Shown: piece after piece, positions 48,941 to 57,768 of the stretch
Position numbering within the stretch: the first letter of the stretch is position 1
Layout of the letters: the number at the start of each line of letters is the position of its first letter
NCBI RefSeq assembly: GCF_001507645.1
Contig: NZ_CP013909.1
Span: 372,001-436,000, forward strand
DNA: 64,000 nucleotides
Direction: 5' to 3'
Source of the DNA: Hymenobacter sedentarius
GTDB lineage: Bacteria > Bacteroidota > Bacteroidia > Cytophagales > Hymenobacteraceae
Position numbers and translations under genes: made by a program
The notes under the pieces: generated by a model
Seen by the model: the letters and a program-made list of their open reading frames with translations, nothing else
The model's database searches: none
Told to the model about the DNA's origin: nothing

Positions 48941-49021
48941 AAGGGAGACAGCAGCAAAAGTCTTTACCTAAGAAATTGGGCTAAAACGCCGGTTGAGCAC
49001 AAGGTGCAACCACCCTCGCTC

Positions 49022-49666
49022 CTACTTCCGCCCAAACAGTGGCACGCGGCTTTCCGTCCCGCTCCGCAAGCGGCCGATATTGGCCCGGTGCGTGTAAATA
49101 AGCAGCACGGCCAGCAAGAAGCCCACCCACACCATAAACGGTTGGGCTGGCCGGAACTGCGGCAGCAGCTGCAGCAGCGCGAAGGTCACGCCCGCCGTCA
49201 TGCTGGCCAAAGACACATAGCGGAAAAGGAGCAACATCACGATAAACACCAACATGCACACGCCCACCGTGGCCGGGGCCACGCCCAGCATCATGCCCAG
49301 CACCGTGGCCACGCCCTTGCCGCCCCGGAACTGCGCAAAGACCGGGTAGATGTGCCCCACAATGGCGAGCACACCGCAGGCCAGCTTAAAGTACAGTTCG
49401 TGCTCGGGCTGAATAGCACCCTGGGCTACCAGCCACGCCGGCAAAAAGTAGGCGGCCACAAAGCCTTTCATCGCATCGATGAGCAGGACCACCGAGCCGG
49501 CCTTGGGGCCCAGTACGCGGAAGGTATTGGTAGCGCCGGCGTTGCCAGAGCCGTGCTCGCGGATGTCGGCTAGCCCAAAGAAGCGGCGGCCCACCCACAG
49601 GGCGGTTGGGATAGAACCGAGGAGGTAGGCGGCCAGAAGCGCGAGGAAAATGTAGAGGTAATTCAT
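49022..49666 (-). CDS. plsY: Glycerol-3-phosphate acyltransferase PlsY
   Basis: The 214-residue membrane enzyme acylates glycerol 3-phosphate from acyl phosphate at the start of phospholipid synthesis. PlsY motifs are present: LLGSIPTALWVGR, the HGSGNAGATNTFRVLG block with the catalytic residues, and FRGGKGVATVLG. Five or six membrane segments fit the family. ATG 49666 is the proper start; the frame is open to 49813 through a repeat. TACTTTTA lies about 12 bp upstream of the ATG on the - strand. Confidence 0.93.
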   Translation of the reverse strand: MNYLYIFLALLAAYLLGSIPTALWVGRRFFGLADIREHGSGNAGATNTFRVLGPKAGSVVLLIDAMKGFVAAYFLPAWLVAQGAIQPEHELYFKLACGVLAIVGHIYPVFAQFRGGKGVATVLGMMLGVAPATVGVCMLVFIVMLLLFRYVSLASMTAGVTFALLQLLPQFRPAQPFMVWVGFLLAVLLIYTHRANIGRLRSGTESRVPLFGRK

Positions 49667-49725
49667 GCGGGGATAAAAGTAGCGCGCAGCAGGGCTTAAA
49701 GGCAGTGGCAGGACTTCATGAAAAA

Positions 49726-49823
49726 CCAGCACGTCATGCCGGGCTTGCGAAGGTCTCGGCGGCGGGAGCAACGAATTACTGCTCCGGGCGAGATGCTTCG
49801 ACAAGCTCAGCATGACGTGCTGG
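49726..49823. repeat. REP-like palindrome, copy 3 (partly decayed)
   Basis: The outer 14 bp pair perfectly (49726-49739 with 49810-49823). Inside, the right arm keeps the GAGATGCTTCGACAAGCTCAGCATGAC core, but the left has substitutions (GGGCTTGCGAAGGTCTC). It lies between plsY and the giant gene. Confidence 0.8.
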
Positions 49824-49841
49824 GCTGGCGAACCGGGTGGC

Positions 49842-52800
49842 TTAGCTGTCGCCGAAGGGGTCTTCAGTGGCTTTCTTTTTCTTCTTTTCTTCTTCCTTCT
49901 TCCGCTTCTCCTCCTCCTTTTTCTGCTTTTCGGCTTCTTTGGCGAGGCGGGCGGCTTCTTTCTTGTCCTGGGCCGGGTCGGGTGCGGCTTCGGCGTCGGG
50001 AGCCGCGTCGGCGGCTTTGGTCTTGGTCTTCACCTTTTTGAGGTCGGGCTCGGTTGCGTCGGCCGCCGCAGGGGTGTCGGCGGCTTTCACCTTCACCTTT
50101 TCCTTCTTGTTGGCGGGCTCGGCGGTGGCAGCCGGCGCGTTGGGGTCTTCCATCACGCCGTCGCCGAAGGGGTCGTTGGCTTTAGCCTTTTTCTTCTTTT
50201 TGGTGGGCTCGGGGGCGGCATCGGCTGCGGGTGCAGCGTTGGGGTCGGTGGTGCCGAAGGCGTCGTCCTGTCCTTTTTTCTTTTTACCCTTCTTCCCTTC
50301 ATAGGTATCAAAGGTGCTGGGAGCCGGTGCCGCCGGGCGGGCGGTCAGCTTGCCGCTCTTGCCCAGGTAGTCGCGCTGGAAGTGCGAGCGGAAGGCATCC
50401 ACGTCGGTGAAATCGCCGAGGAAGGCGCCGTAGCTGGTGGCCGTGTTGTAGTCGCCCTTGGCCTTGCCGCCCACTTCGGCGTCGAAGTTCTCGCTCGACG
50501 ATTTCGCCAGCAGCAGGTTGTTGGCGTACTTGAAGTAGTACCAGGTCTGGGGCTCGGGCTCGAGGTAGATTTCCACCAGGTCGGTGTTGTTTTCGCGGCG
50601 GATTTCGATGTGGCCATCAATCAGGGCGTTGAGCGGCTGCTTGCCCACGCCAGCCAGCCCAAACTTGCCCACCGAGTACCAGGCCCGCCGCTTCTCGCTC
50701 CAGCGCAGGTCTACCTTGCTCAGCATGATGGTGTGCATGAGCTTGGGCGAGAGCTTCAGGAGGTCGGCGGCGGCGCCTTTGCGCATGGTGTACTCCTCCA
50801 CGCCCTTGTTGCCGATAAACTGGGCCAACTTGTAGAGCTCGTTGGTGGAGCCGTCCAGGGCTTCGGGCGAGCCTTTGGTCACGCGGGCCAGCTCGGTGCC
50901 CATGGTGGCCACGGCTTTCTCGGGCATGCCGATGTCGAAGCCCAGCAGCGCATCCACCGAATAGCGGGCGCTGTCGGGGTTGGCGGTGCCCACGCCGCTG
51001 CCCACCAGCTTGTAGTTTTTGTTGGAGTTGATGAACGTCATCGGGCCCCGGAAGCTGAGCGAGTTGGTGGCGTCCGTGTAAGCCAGCATGGCGCCTTCGT
51101 AGGCATTCACGTCGCTCAGGTCGTTGCGCGAGATGGTATAAATTCCTTTTTTGTCGTCGTACCGCAGCTGCCCATCTACTTTCAGAATGGACACGTCGGT
51201 GTTGTTGGGCAGGGTAGCGGCATAGAGCGGGTACACCTTGTTGGTCTGGTCCGACAGGAACAAGCCGGTCACGAGCGGGGAGCCGTCCTCGGCCTTGATG
51301 TCCTTCAGGTTGAGGCTGAAGTTCTTCGGGTCAATGGAGTCCTTCACCGCAATCCATTCGGCCGACTTGCGGTCTTTGCCAAACTGCAGCTGCACCTGGC
51401 CATCGAACGCAAAGCCGCGGCGCCGCGAGTTGAGCAGCACGTTGCCCCGGTAGCCGATGCGCGGCGTGAGCTGAAACTTGCTCCCCGGGCTTACCACGGC
51501 CGTGGCCACGGTGGGCGGGCCCGCCACGGCAGCGCCCGCAAATTCGTCCTTATTCTTACGCGCGGCCTTGCCTTTGCCGGCCAGAACCGCGGCCGGGTCG
51601 GGCTCGAAATTGCTGAAACGCAGCGCCACCGAGTCGCGGGCCGTTTTGATGGTGTACTCGGCATTGCCGGTGAAGGCCGCTTTCGAGAGCACTTCCACGT
51701 TGCCTTTCACCAAGTGGTGGAATTTGTCCAGGGAGTCGAGCACCACGCCCGCATTGCGGAAGCGCTGCAGGCGGCCGTTGGCCCCAATGCTGACCTTGCC
51801 CGAGTCCGGGGTAATCCAGGCATCGGCGGCGGCGATGTAGGGCACGCCGCCCACTTGCATGCGGTACTTGGCCAAGTCGTACACGCCGCTCGAGGCCTTA
51901 AACTTCAGCCCCTGCTGGTCGGGGTTGGTGGAATAGAAATACGACTTGGTGGAATCGGCATTGGCGGCCACGCGCAGCACCACCTGCTTTTTCTTGAAGT
52001 CCCAGTGCCCGCCGCTGAGCGTGGTCTTGAACTTCGAGTACGGCAGGTCGATGCTGGCCTTGCTGCCTTCCTCGCGCTTGAAGTCGGCAAAGCCCCGGCT
52101 CAGGTTGTAGTCGAAGGCCACGTCGCTGGCCGTGAGGGCGGGCTTGTTGGCTTCGGCCGACTTGATGCTCACCGTGGCCTTGCGCCCCGAGTAGCTGTCG
52201 GTTTTGAACGTGAACGCCGGCGACTTGATGAACGACTGCGGCCCGTCGAGGCGGCCGTCGCCACCCACGTTTTTAGGCGTCAGCACGGCGGTTCCTTTGA
52301 AGTTGTACGCCGTCACCGTTTTAGCTTTCTGGTCGGCGGCGGTGTACATGCGGATGGCCTCGCCGGTGCGCGGCGTGGTCAGGAACATGGAGTCGCGGCG
52401 CACGTTCCAGTTCATGAGGTAGCCGGTGGGCAAACTCATTTTCGGAATGTCCACGCCCTCGGCTTTCTTGGCCGCAATGGCGCCCGTCCGGCCCACCGTC
52501 ACCACCGAGTCGCGGTAAAACACGAAGCTGTTGGAGGTGAACGTGCCCGACTGGTAGGTAATGGTGCCGTCGCCCTGCAGGCCTTTGCCGTTCATCTTCA
52601 CCTTGCTGAACACCCGGCCGCGGCCTTTATACAGCGGAAAGCCGTCCTTGGGCACGTCGTACACGAAGCCCAGCGAGCCGTCTTCCTGCACGGTGAGCTT
52701 GGTCTGGATGTCGGGGATAATGCCGCCGCTGCGGAACGTGCCGTTGAAGCCGGTGGCCGTCTTGCCGATGCCGTTGAGCGAGTCGAGCTTAAACGGCGGG

Positions 52801-55367
52801 ATGTCGAACACCATCGTGGAGTCGTAGGCGCCGCCCAGCACGTCCTGCTTGCCGAAGTACACGTTGGCCCCGCTTTTGGAATCGAAGGCGGGGTACTGGC
52901 CTTTTTTCTTGCGGCCCGACTTGTTTTTGGGGTCGTTCAGAAAAAGGCGACCGGTCGAGAATTTGCCTTTGTTGGTGAGGGCAAAGTCGGCGTGCTTGCC
53001 GGTGGGCTTGCCCTTGGCGTCTTTGGCTTCGCTGCGAATGACGATGGAGTCAATCTTGGCCATGTCGACGTAAAACCCGTCGTAGTCGAACTTGAACTCG
53101 CGGCCCTTGAAGCGCATGGCCGACGCCACCACCGTGCCGTTGAAGTTGATGTTGCGGTTTTTCTGAATGCGGATGATGGCGCTGTCGGGCCGCACAAACA
53201 CCGTGGCCGAGTCGTCGGAGAAGTTGAAGCGGTCCACGCCGCGCACCGTCAGCTCGTTGGTGTTCAGGTTAAGGGTGGCGTTCCGGCCCGAGCCCGACAG
53301 CGACTTGATAGCGATGTGGTCGTAGTCTTTTTTGTCGCGGGCCGACGCCACGTAGTGCGCGCCCTTGGGCAGAATGGTTACGTCGCCGGTTAGGGGGTTC
53401 CACTCCACGTAGCCGTCGCGCGCCAGGCCGGCCATGGCGCTGCGCATGTTGGGCTCCGAGGTTTGCAGGTCGGTGGCCAGGGTCGACACGTTCAGCGTTT
53501 TGGCGTTGCCGTGGCTTTGGCTGTAGCCCACCAGCATTTGCAGCGGGTGCAGCCGGTTGATGCTCTTGAGCTGCTGGTAGCGGCTGTTGGTAAAAAACTC
53601 TTTGCTCTCAAAATCCGCCGTTTGCTGGTTTTTGGCCGAGAGCACGGCGAAGTCGATGGTGGGGCTGTTCAGGTTCCAGGTCAGCGCCTCGGTGCGAATA
53701 TCCATCTGGTGGTAGGAGTCGCTGTAGGGCGTGTTCTTATAGAGGCCTTCTTCGCGCGCCAGCTTCAGCTGCTGCTTGCCTTTCAGGTACTTGAGCTGGG
53801 TGCCGGGGTGCGTCACCGAGTCCTTGGCGCCTTCGTAGATGGTCACCGCCGCCCGGTTGGCGGTGATAACCGAGTCGCCCAGCACGTAGGCCCGCGACGA
53901 CGCTTTGAACTTGGGCTTACCGCCCAGGCTCACGATAAGGTTGGACGGCGAGCCATCGAGGGCCGCGCTGAGCACCTTGCCGCCGGCCATCGACAGGCCG
54001 CCGCGGTACTGAATGTTCTCACCCAGGTTTTTAATACGGGCGTCGTTGGTGAGCGAGATAAAGCGTGGGTAGCCCGTGTCGGGGGCGCCGGGCTTGCGCC
54101 GCACGCTCTTGTAGCTGAGCGCGCCTTTCACGGGGGCCTCCAGCACGGCCGGATACGTGAGCGTGACGGGCTGCACCGTGAACTCGGGCTTGTTCATATC
54201 GAAGTCAAACCCGGCCAGGTCGGCCGTTACCGGATTGCCTTTGATGACCCAGGCAAACTGCCCGCCCGTGGCCAGGAACCGGCCGGAGTTGGGCACGGCC
54301 GTGCCGCTCACTTTTTTGAGTACCACCGAGTCGCCGGCCGTGCCCATATGCAGGTCGGTATCCTTCACCACTATCACGGCCCCACGGGCCGGCGGCGCCA
54401 TGTAGTCGTCGTAGGGCAGCGCCGAGGGCGTAAACGAAGCCGTAGGCGGCTCAAAGTCCGCGGCCTTGGCGGTGGGCGCGGCCGCTTTTGCGGGCGCGGC
54501 GGTTGGGCTGGCCTTGGTAGCCGTTTTGGCCACGGGCTTTTTGGCCGGCGCTTTTTTCTTCACGGGAGCACCCCAGCCGTCGTCCGAATCGCCCCAACCG
54601 CCGCCCGAGGGCGACGACCACATGTCGGCCGTATCCCAGCCGCTGCTGCTTGCTTTCTTCTTGGGCTTGGGCGCGGCGGGCTTGGGAGCCGCTTTTGCCG
54701 GCGTCTTGGCCGCGGCCACGGGCTTCTTGGCGGCGGGCAGCGGCTCGTCTTTAGGCGCGGGCGCCGACGCGCCAAATTCCAGGTTAGAAACCGGTGCGGC
54801 AATGGGCGAGTACGCAAACGAAATCGTGCCACCCACGGCCCGCAACGAGCTGTAGCCGGAGCGGTACAAGTAGCCGCCGTTGAAAAAGCGGCTGGTGCTG
54901 AAGATAAATTTCTCGGTTTCCTGCGGGGCTTCCTTCTCCAGGGTTTGGCCCAGCACGTCGAGGTACTGGTCCATTTGCTGGTCGCTGAGCTTGGCCGAGT
55001 TCGCGCCGCCAATGATGGCCATGTACAGCTGCTCGAAGTGCGGCCGGGGCCGAAACTTCTTTGCCAGCATCACCTGCGACAGGGCCACGATGCGCGCCTG
55101 CTGCGAGGAGGTGAGGCGGTTGGTGCCCCACAGCTCCCTCAGGCGGGCTCCCACGGCGCGGGCAGCGGCGTTGTTGGTGCTGGCCATCATGCTCTGTACA
55201 TCAACGATGTACTGAGCCGGGTCGGTCGAGAGCCGGCCCACCTGGTAGCGGGGTGCGGCGGCCGGCGCCGCCCCACCCGGCGCCGGCGCCTTGGTTTGGG
55301 CTTGGGCCGACGAATAACCGCCCAGTACCAAACCCAGCCATGCCGTAAGAAGAACTAAATGCTTCAT
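49842..55367 (-). CDS. Giant secreted protein with repeated beta-rich blocks (unknown function)
   Basis: Starting at ATG 55367 (the open frame reaches 55484) the product has 1841 residues. A signal peptide ends near SSAQAQ (residue ~24). Residues ~45-195 are helical. Residues ~200-325 are a low-complexity Ala/Pro/Lys linker with Trp-rich SSGWDTADMW. From ~325 to ~1700 come repeated beta-strand blocks with motifs like FKASSGVYDLAKYRMQVGG, faintly like LptA/OstA repeats. Residues ~605-672 read like a winged-helix domain. The last ~150 residues are Lys/Glu/Ala-rich with DPFGD repeats and a charged KKEEEKRKKEEEKKKKK run. No lipobox or T9SS signal is seen. I know no named family. The long + strand frames opposite it are codon-bias shadows. 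Confidence 0.82.
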   Translation of the reverse strand: MKHLVLLTAWLGLVLGGYSSAQAQTKAPAPGGAAPAAAPRYQVGRLSTDPAQYIVDVQSMMASTNNAAARAVGARLRELWGTNRLTSSQQARIVALSQVMLAKKFRPRPHFEQLYMAIIGGANSAKLSDQQMDQYLDVLGQTLEKEAPQETEKFIFSTSRFFNGGYLYRSGYSSLRAVGGTISFAYSPIAAPVSNLEFGASAPAPKDEPLPAAKKPVAAAKTPAKAAPKPAAPKPKKKASSSGWDTADMWSSPSGGGWGDSDDGWGAPVKKKAPAKKPVAKTATKASPTAAPAKAAAPTAKAADFEPPTASFTPSALPYDDYMAPPARGAVIVVKDTDLHMGTAGDSVVLKKVSGTAVPNSGRFLATGGQFAWVIKGNPVTADLAGFDFDMNKPEFTVQPVTLTYPAVLEAPVKGALSYKSVRRKPGAPDTGYPRFISLTNDARIKNLGENIQYRGGLSMAGGKVLSAALDGSPSNLIVSLGGKPKFKASSRAYVLGDSVITANRAAVTIYEGAKDSVTHPGTQLKYLKGKQQLKLAREEGLYKNTPYSDSYHQMDIRTEALTWNLNSPTIDFAVLSAKNQQTADFESKEFFTNSRYQQLKSINRLHPLQMLVGYSQSHGNAKTLNVSTLATDLQTSEPNMRSAMAGLARDGYVEWNPLTGDVTILPKGAHYVASARDKKDYDHIAIKSLSGSGRNATLNLNTNELTVRGVDRFNFSDDSATVFVRPDSAIIRIQKNRNINFNGTVVASAMRFKGREFKFDYDGFYVDMAKIDSIVIRSEAKDAKGKPTGKHADFALTNKGKFSTGRLFLNDPKNKSGRKKKGQYPAFDSKSGANVYFGKQDVLGGAYDSTMVFDIPPFKLDSLNGIGKTATGFNGTFRSGGIIPDIQTKLTVQEDGSLGFVYDVPKDGFPLYKGRGRVFSKVKMNGKGLQGDGTITYQSGTFTSNSFVFYRDSVVTVGRTGAIAAKKAEGVDIPKMSLPTGYLMNWNVRRDSMFLTTPRTGEAIRMYTAADQKAKTVTAYNFKGTAVLTPKNVGGDGRLDGPQSFIKSPAFTFKTDSYSGRKATVSIKSAEANKPALTASDVAFDYNLSRGFADFKREEGSKASIDLPYSKFKTTLSGGHWDFKKKQVVLRVAANADSTKSYFYSTNPDQQGLKFKASSGVYDLAKYRMQVGGVPYIAAADAWITPDSGKVSIGANGRLQRFRNAGVVLDSLDKFHHLVKGNVEVLSKAAFTGNAEYTIKTARDSVALRFSNFEPDPAAVLAGKGKAARKNKDEFAGAAVAGPPTVATAVVSPGSKFQLTPRIGYRGNVLLNSRRRGFAFDGQVQLQFGKDRKSAEWIAVKDSIDPKNFSLNLKDIKAEDGSPLVTGLFLSDQTNKVYPLYAATLPNNTDVSILKVDGQLRYDDKKGIYTISRNDLSDVNAYEGAMLAYTDATNSLSFRGPMTFINSNKNYKLVGSGVGTANPDSARYSVDALLGFDIGMPEKAVATMGTELARVTKGSPEALDGSTNELYKLAQFIGNKGVEEYTMRKGAAADLLKLSPKLMHTIMLSKVDLRWSEKRRAWYSVGKFGLAGVGKQPLNALIDGHIEIRRENNTDLVEIYLEPEPQTWYYFKYANNLLLAKSSSENFDAEVGGKAKGDYNTATSYGAFLGDFTDVDAFRSHFQRDYLGKSGKLTARPAAPAPSTFDTYEGKKGKKKKGQDDAFGTTDPNAAPAADAAPEPTKKKKKAKANDPFGDGVMEDPNAPAATAEPANKKEKVKVKAADTPAAADATEPDLKKVKTKTKAADAAPDAEAAPDPAQDKKEAARLAKEAEKQKKEEEKRKKEEEKKKKKATEDPFGDS

Positions 55368-55777
55368 AAAGTCTCGTTGTCTGTAATTGTGGCTCGCTCG
55401 GCAAGCCGCGGACCTTCCCAATGGTATAAATGCTGCTATAGCCGCCCCTGCCCCGTCCGCGCGTCGACGAAACGACGCAGCCACGACTCAGCGGGCTGCT
55501 TTTTCAACGCAAACGCCTGTGACAAAGTATAGTGCTCCACGCAGTGCTAAAAAATCGGTACAAGTTAGGCAGAATCTAAAAAGCAATACACCAACCGCAG
55601 GAGTTAAAGTCCGATACTTGCTGACAGTCAGCAATTTTCTGGCCAAGCTCCTTTTTGGCTCCCTGCTATTGTTACACTTTTCAAAAAATGCCCGCACCCG
55701 GAAATGGCCCCCGCCCTGCGCTGGCAGGTAGCGCAGAATTCAGGCCCCGTTGATTCCCAACCAGTTTACTTTGGTGC
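55368..55777. other. Intergenic gap (410 bp), no gene
   Basis: The gap separates two divergent genes. The middle (about 55,560-55,690) is AT-rich. TATACTTTG (- strand, about 55,510) and TACTTTG (+ strand, 55767-55773, 5 bp before the next ATG) resemble -7 boxes with an altered TA-TTTG spacing. I see no other structure. Confidence 0.4.
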
Positions 55778-56818
55778 ATGACCACTGCACCCATTCGCAC
55801 CGCCCTGCTGGCCTACGGCATGTCGGGCAAGCTTTTTCAAGCCCCGTTTCTGGCCGCCCACCCCGGGTTTGACTTGCTGGCCGTGGCCGAGCGCACCGAA
55901 AAGCGCATGTACCTCGATTACCCCAGCATCCGTAGCTACCCGAGCGTGGCCGACGTGCTGGCCGACCCTACTATTGAGCTGGTGGTGGTGAACACGCCCA
56001 GCAACACCCACTTCGAGCTGGCCCAGCAAGCCCTGCGCGCCGGCAAGCACGTGCTACTGGAAAAGCCCGTGGCCACTTCCGTGGCGCAGCTGCAGGCGCT
56101 GGTGGCGCTGGCTCGGGAAATGGGCTGCCACCTCCTAGCTTACCAAAACCGCCGCTGGGACAGCGACTTTGGTGCCGTGCGCCGCGTGGTCGAAAGTGGG
56201 CAGTTGGGCCAGCTCATCGAAGTGCACTTTCGCTTCGACCGCTACAAGCCGACCCTGCACACCAAGAAATTCAAGGAAGAGCCCCTGCCCGGCAGCGGCC
56301 TGCTCTACGACCTGGGCCCGCACCTCATCGACCAGGCCATCAGCTTGTTTGGGCAGCCGCTCGGCCGCCACAAGACGGTGGGCCGGTACCGGGCCGGCAG
56401 CCGCGTCGATGACTTTTTTACGCTACACCTGCGCTTCCCGCACAACCTGAACGTGTGGCTGACCTCCGGCCTGCTCATCGCCGACCCCGGCCCCGCCTAC
56501 ATCCTGCACGGCACCCTGGGCAGCTACCAAAAAGGCCGCACCGACCCGCAGGAAGCCCAACTGCTCCAAGGCACTTCGCCGCTGGCACCCGACTATGGCC
56601 ACGAAAAGCCCGGCCAGGAAGGCCGCCTCACCCTCGCCGCCCCCGACGGGAGCCTCACTACCACCCCGGACCCCGCCTCCCCCGGCGACTACATGCACCT
56701 GTTTGAAGCCGTATTCCAGACCATTCGCCACGGCGCCCCCTACCCCATCCGCGAAGAACAGCTGCTCTGGCAAAACGAGCTATTGGAAAGCGCCCCGGAT
56801 TTTGGGCCTGAAGCCTAG
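55778..56818 (+). CDS. Gfo/Idh/MocA family oxidoreductase
   Basis: A 346-residue NAD(P)-dependent dehydrogenase of the Gfo/Idh/MocA fold. A Rossmann domain opens with TALLAYGMSGKLFQAPFL, has VVNTPSNTHFELAQQAL and the EKPVATS cofactor/catalytic lysine motif (~98-104), and a C-terminal beta-sheet domain carries GSGLLYDLGPHLIDQAI (with the Asp and His of the catalytic triad). The variation GxS-GKLFQAPF at the start is typical of the YhhX/inositol-type subgroup. The substrate, probably a sugar or cyclitol, is unknown. No partner genes lie nearby. Confidence 0.92.
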   Translation: MTTAPIRTALLAYGMSGKLFQAPFLAAHPGFDLLAVAERTEKRMYLDYPSIRSYPSVADVLADPTIELVVVNTPSNTHFELAQQALRAGKHVLLEKPVATSVAQLQALVALAREMGCHLLAYQNRRWDSDFGAVRRVVESGQLGQLIEVHFRFDRYKPTLHTKKFKEEPLPGSGLLYDLGPHLIDQAISLFGQPLGRHKTVGRYRAGSRVDDFFTLHLRFPHNLNVWLTSGLLIADPGPAYILHGTLGSYQKGRTDPQEAQLLQGTSPLAPDYGHEKPGQEGRLTLAAPDGSLTTTPDPASPGDYMHLFEAVFQTIRHGAPYPIREEQLLWQNELLESAPDFGPEA

Positions 56819-57162
56819 CCCGTCGTGGGCAGCTGGAATACACTAACTGAACTCTTCAAACGCACTTAGTATTGCCCAACCTGCCCCGGCTCTTGTAGCT
56901 GCATGCGGCAGGGATGGGGCAACGTGCGTTACCTGGTCGGGAAATGCCAGCTCGCCTGAAAATTGGGTTGGCCTACCGAGCCAAATGAGTAGCGAAAAGC
57001 TATTAACCACCTGATTACGGCGATGGTGCGAGCTTTTTTGGCGGCTAGCCAGCTTAAGCCAAGGGCGTTTACTGTAAGAATAGTGCGGACTATCAGGCTA
57101 TTACAATATTTTGCATATATCATATAAATATTGTTCCTTTGGTGAGATTATATTCTTGCCCT
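56819..57162 (+). other. Intergenic gap (344 bp), mostly empty
   Basis: Apart from the promoter-like pair listed at 57111-57141, and the AT-rich stretch 57,105-57,150 around it, I see no RNA gene or repeat here. Confidence 0.4.
57111..57141 (+). promoter_or_regulatory. Candidate promoter for the 57163 gene
   Basis: TTG (57111-57113), a 20-bp AT-rich spacer and TTCCTTTG (57134-57141), one base off the -7 consensus, 21 bp before the ATG. Confidence 0.5.
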
Positions 57163-57687
57163 ATGCCTCAGCTCAGTCACTTGCCAGAAGCTCCTCTACC
57201 GAGCCTCACTTTCTGCCCAGTAACGTGCCGAACCGGCTCTTCGCTGCTGCGCGGCCGCCTCAAGCGGGCCCTAAGCGCCGAGGAAGTCACCAAAACCTGC
57301 GAAGTGCTGCTGGCAACCGCTACACGCCGGCGCTGCCGCTACTGGCTGCTGGACGGACGAGAAAGCTCAAACGCCCAGCCGCCTCAGCTACATGAGTGGC
57401 TGGAGGAAGATTATTTCCCCCGGGTGCGGGCCCAGTTGGGGCACCCCCCGTGCATCGCCCTGCTGGTAGCTCCATCCCTGTGGCAGGACTTGCCCAAGCT
57501 GGGGCAGGAGCCCGTGAGCGAATGGCCTACCTGGGCTGCCCGCGTAGGCTGGTTTAAGGAGGAAGAGCCCGCTTTGGCCTGGCTACAGAAACATGGGGCG
57601 CACGAGCGGGAGCGCCAGCGCCTGCTAGCCGCCTCTACCGGCACCGCCAGCACCTGGCGTGGAGAGCAACTGCGCTTCAACTTCTAA
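57163..57687 (+). CDS. Hypothetical protein
   Basis: A 174-residue protein with ATG 57163; the frame is open to 57139 inside the promoter. It is soluble and has no signal peptide. The central RYWLLDGRESSNAQPPQLHEWLEEDYFPRV stretch, followed by IALLVAPSLW, is suggestive of the STAS-like/SpoIIAA-fold regulators seen as single-domain proteins in Hymenobacter, but the resemblance is in pattern only. Three Cys occur near the N terminus (CPVTC and C59 region). It stands alone between convergent and same-strand genes, so context gives no clue. Confidence 0.7.
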   Translation: MPQLSHLPEAPLPSLTFCPVTCRTGSSLLRGRLKRALSAEEVTKTCEVLLATATRRRCRYWLLDGRESSNAQPPQLHEWLEEDYFPRVRAQLGHPPCIALLVAPSLWQDLPKLGQEPVSEWPTWAARVGWFKEEEPALAWLQKHGAHERERQRLLAASTGTASTWRGEQLRFNF

Positions 57688-57768
57688 GCGTATTCACTTT
57701 AATCTCGGTGAGCTGCTTTCGTTACTGAGGAAGGCTTGTGTCTTCAGAAAGCAACTGCAGGCGTGGTG

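Noticed and set aside
49812..53393. Open frame of 1193 codons on + opposite the giant secreted protein gene
   Set aside because: It is antisense to a convincing secreted protein, is His/Val/Gly/Arg-rich in the way of GC-driven shadow frames, and has no recognisable domain.
53463..55358. Open frame of 631 codons on +, antisense to the same gene
   Set aside because: Same composition artefact; no start signal or domain.
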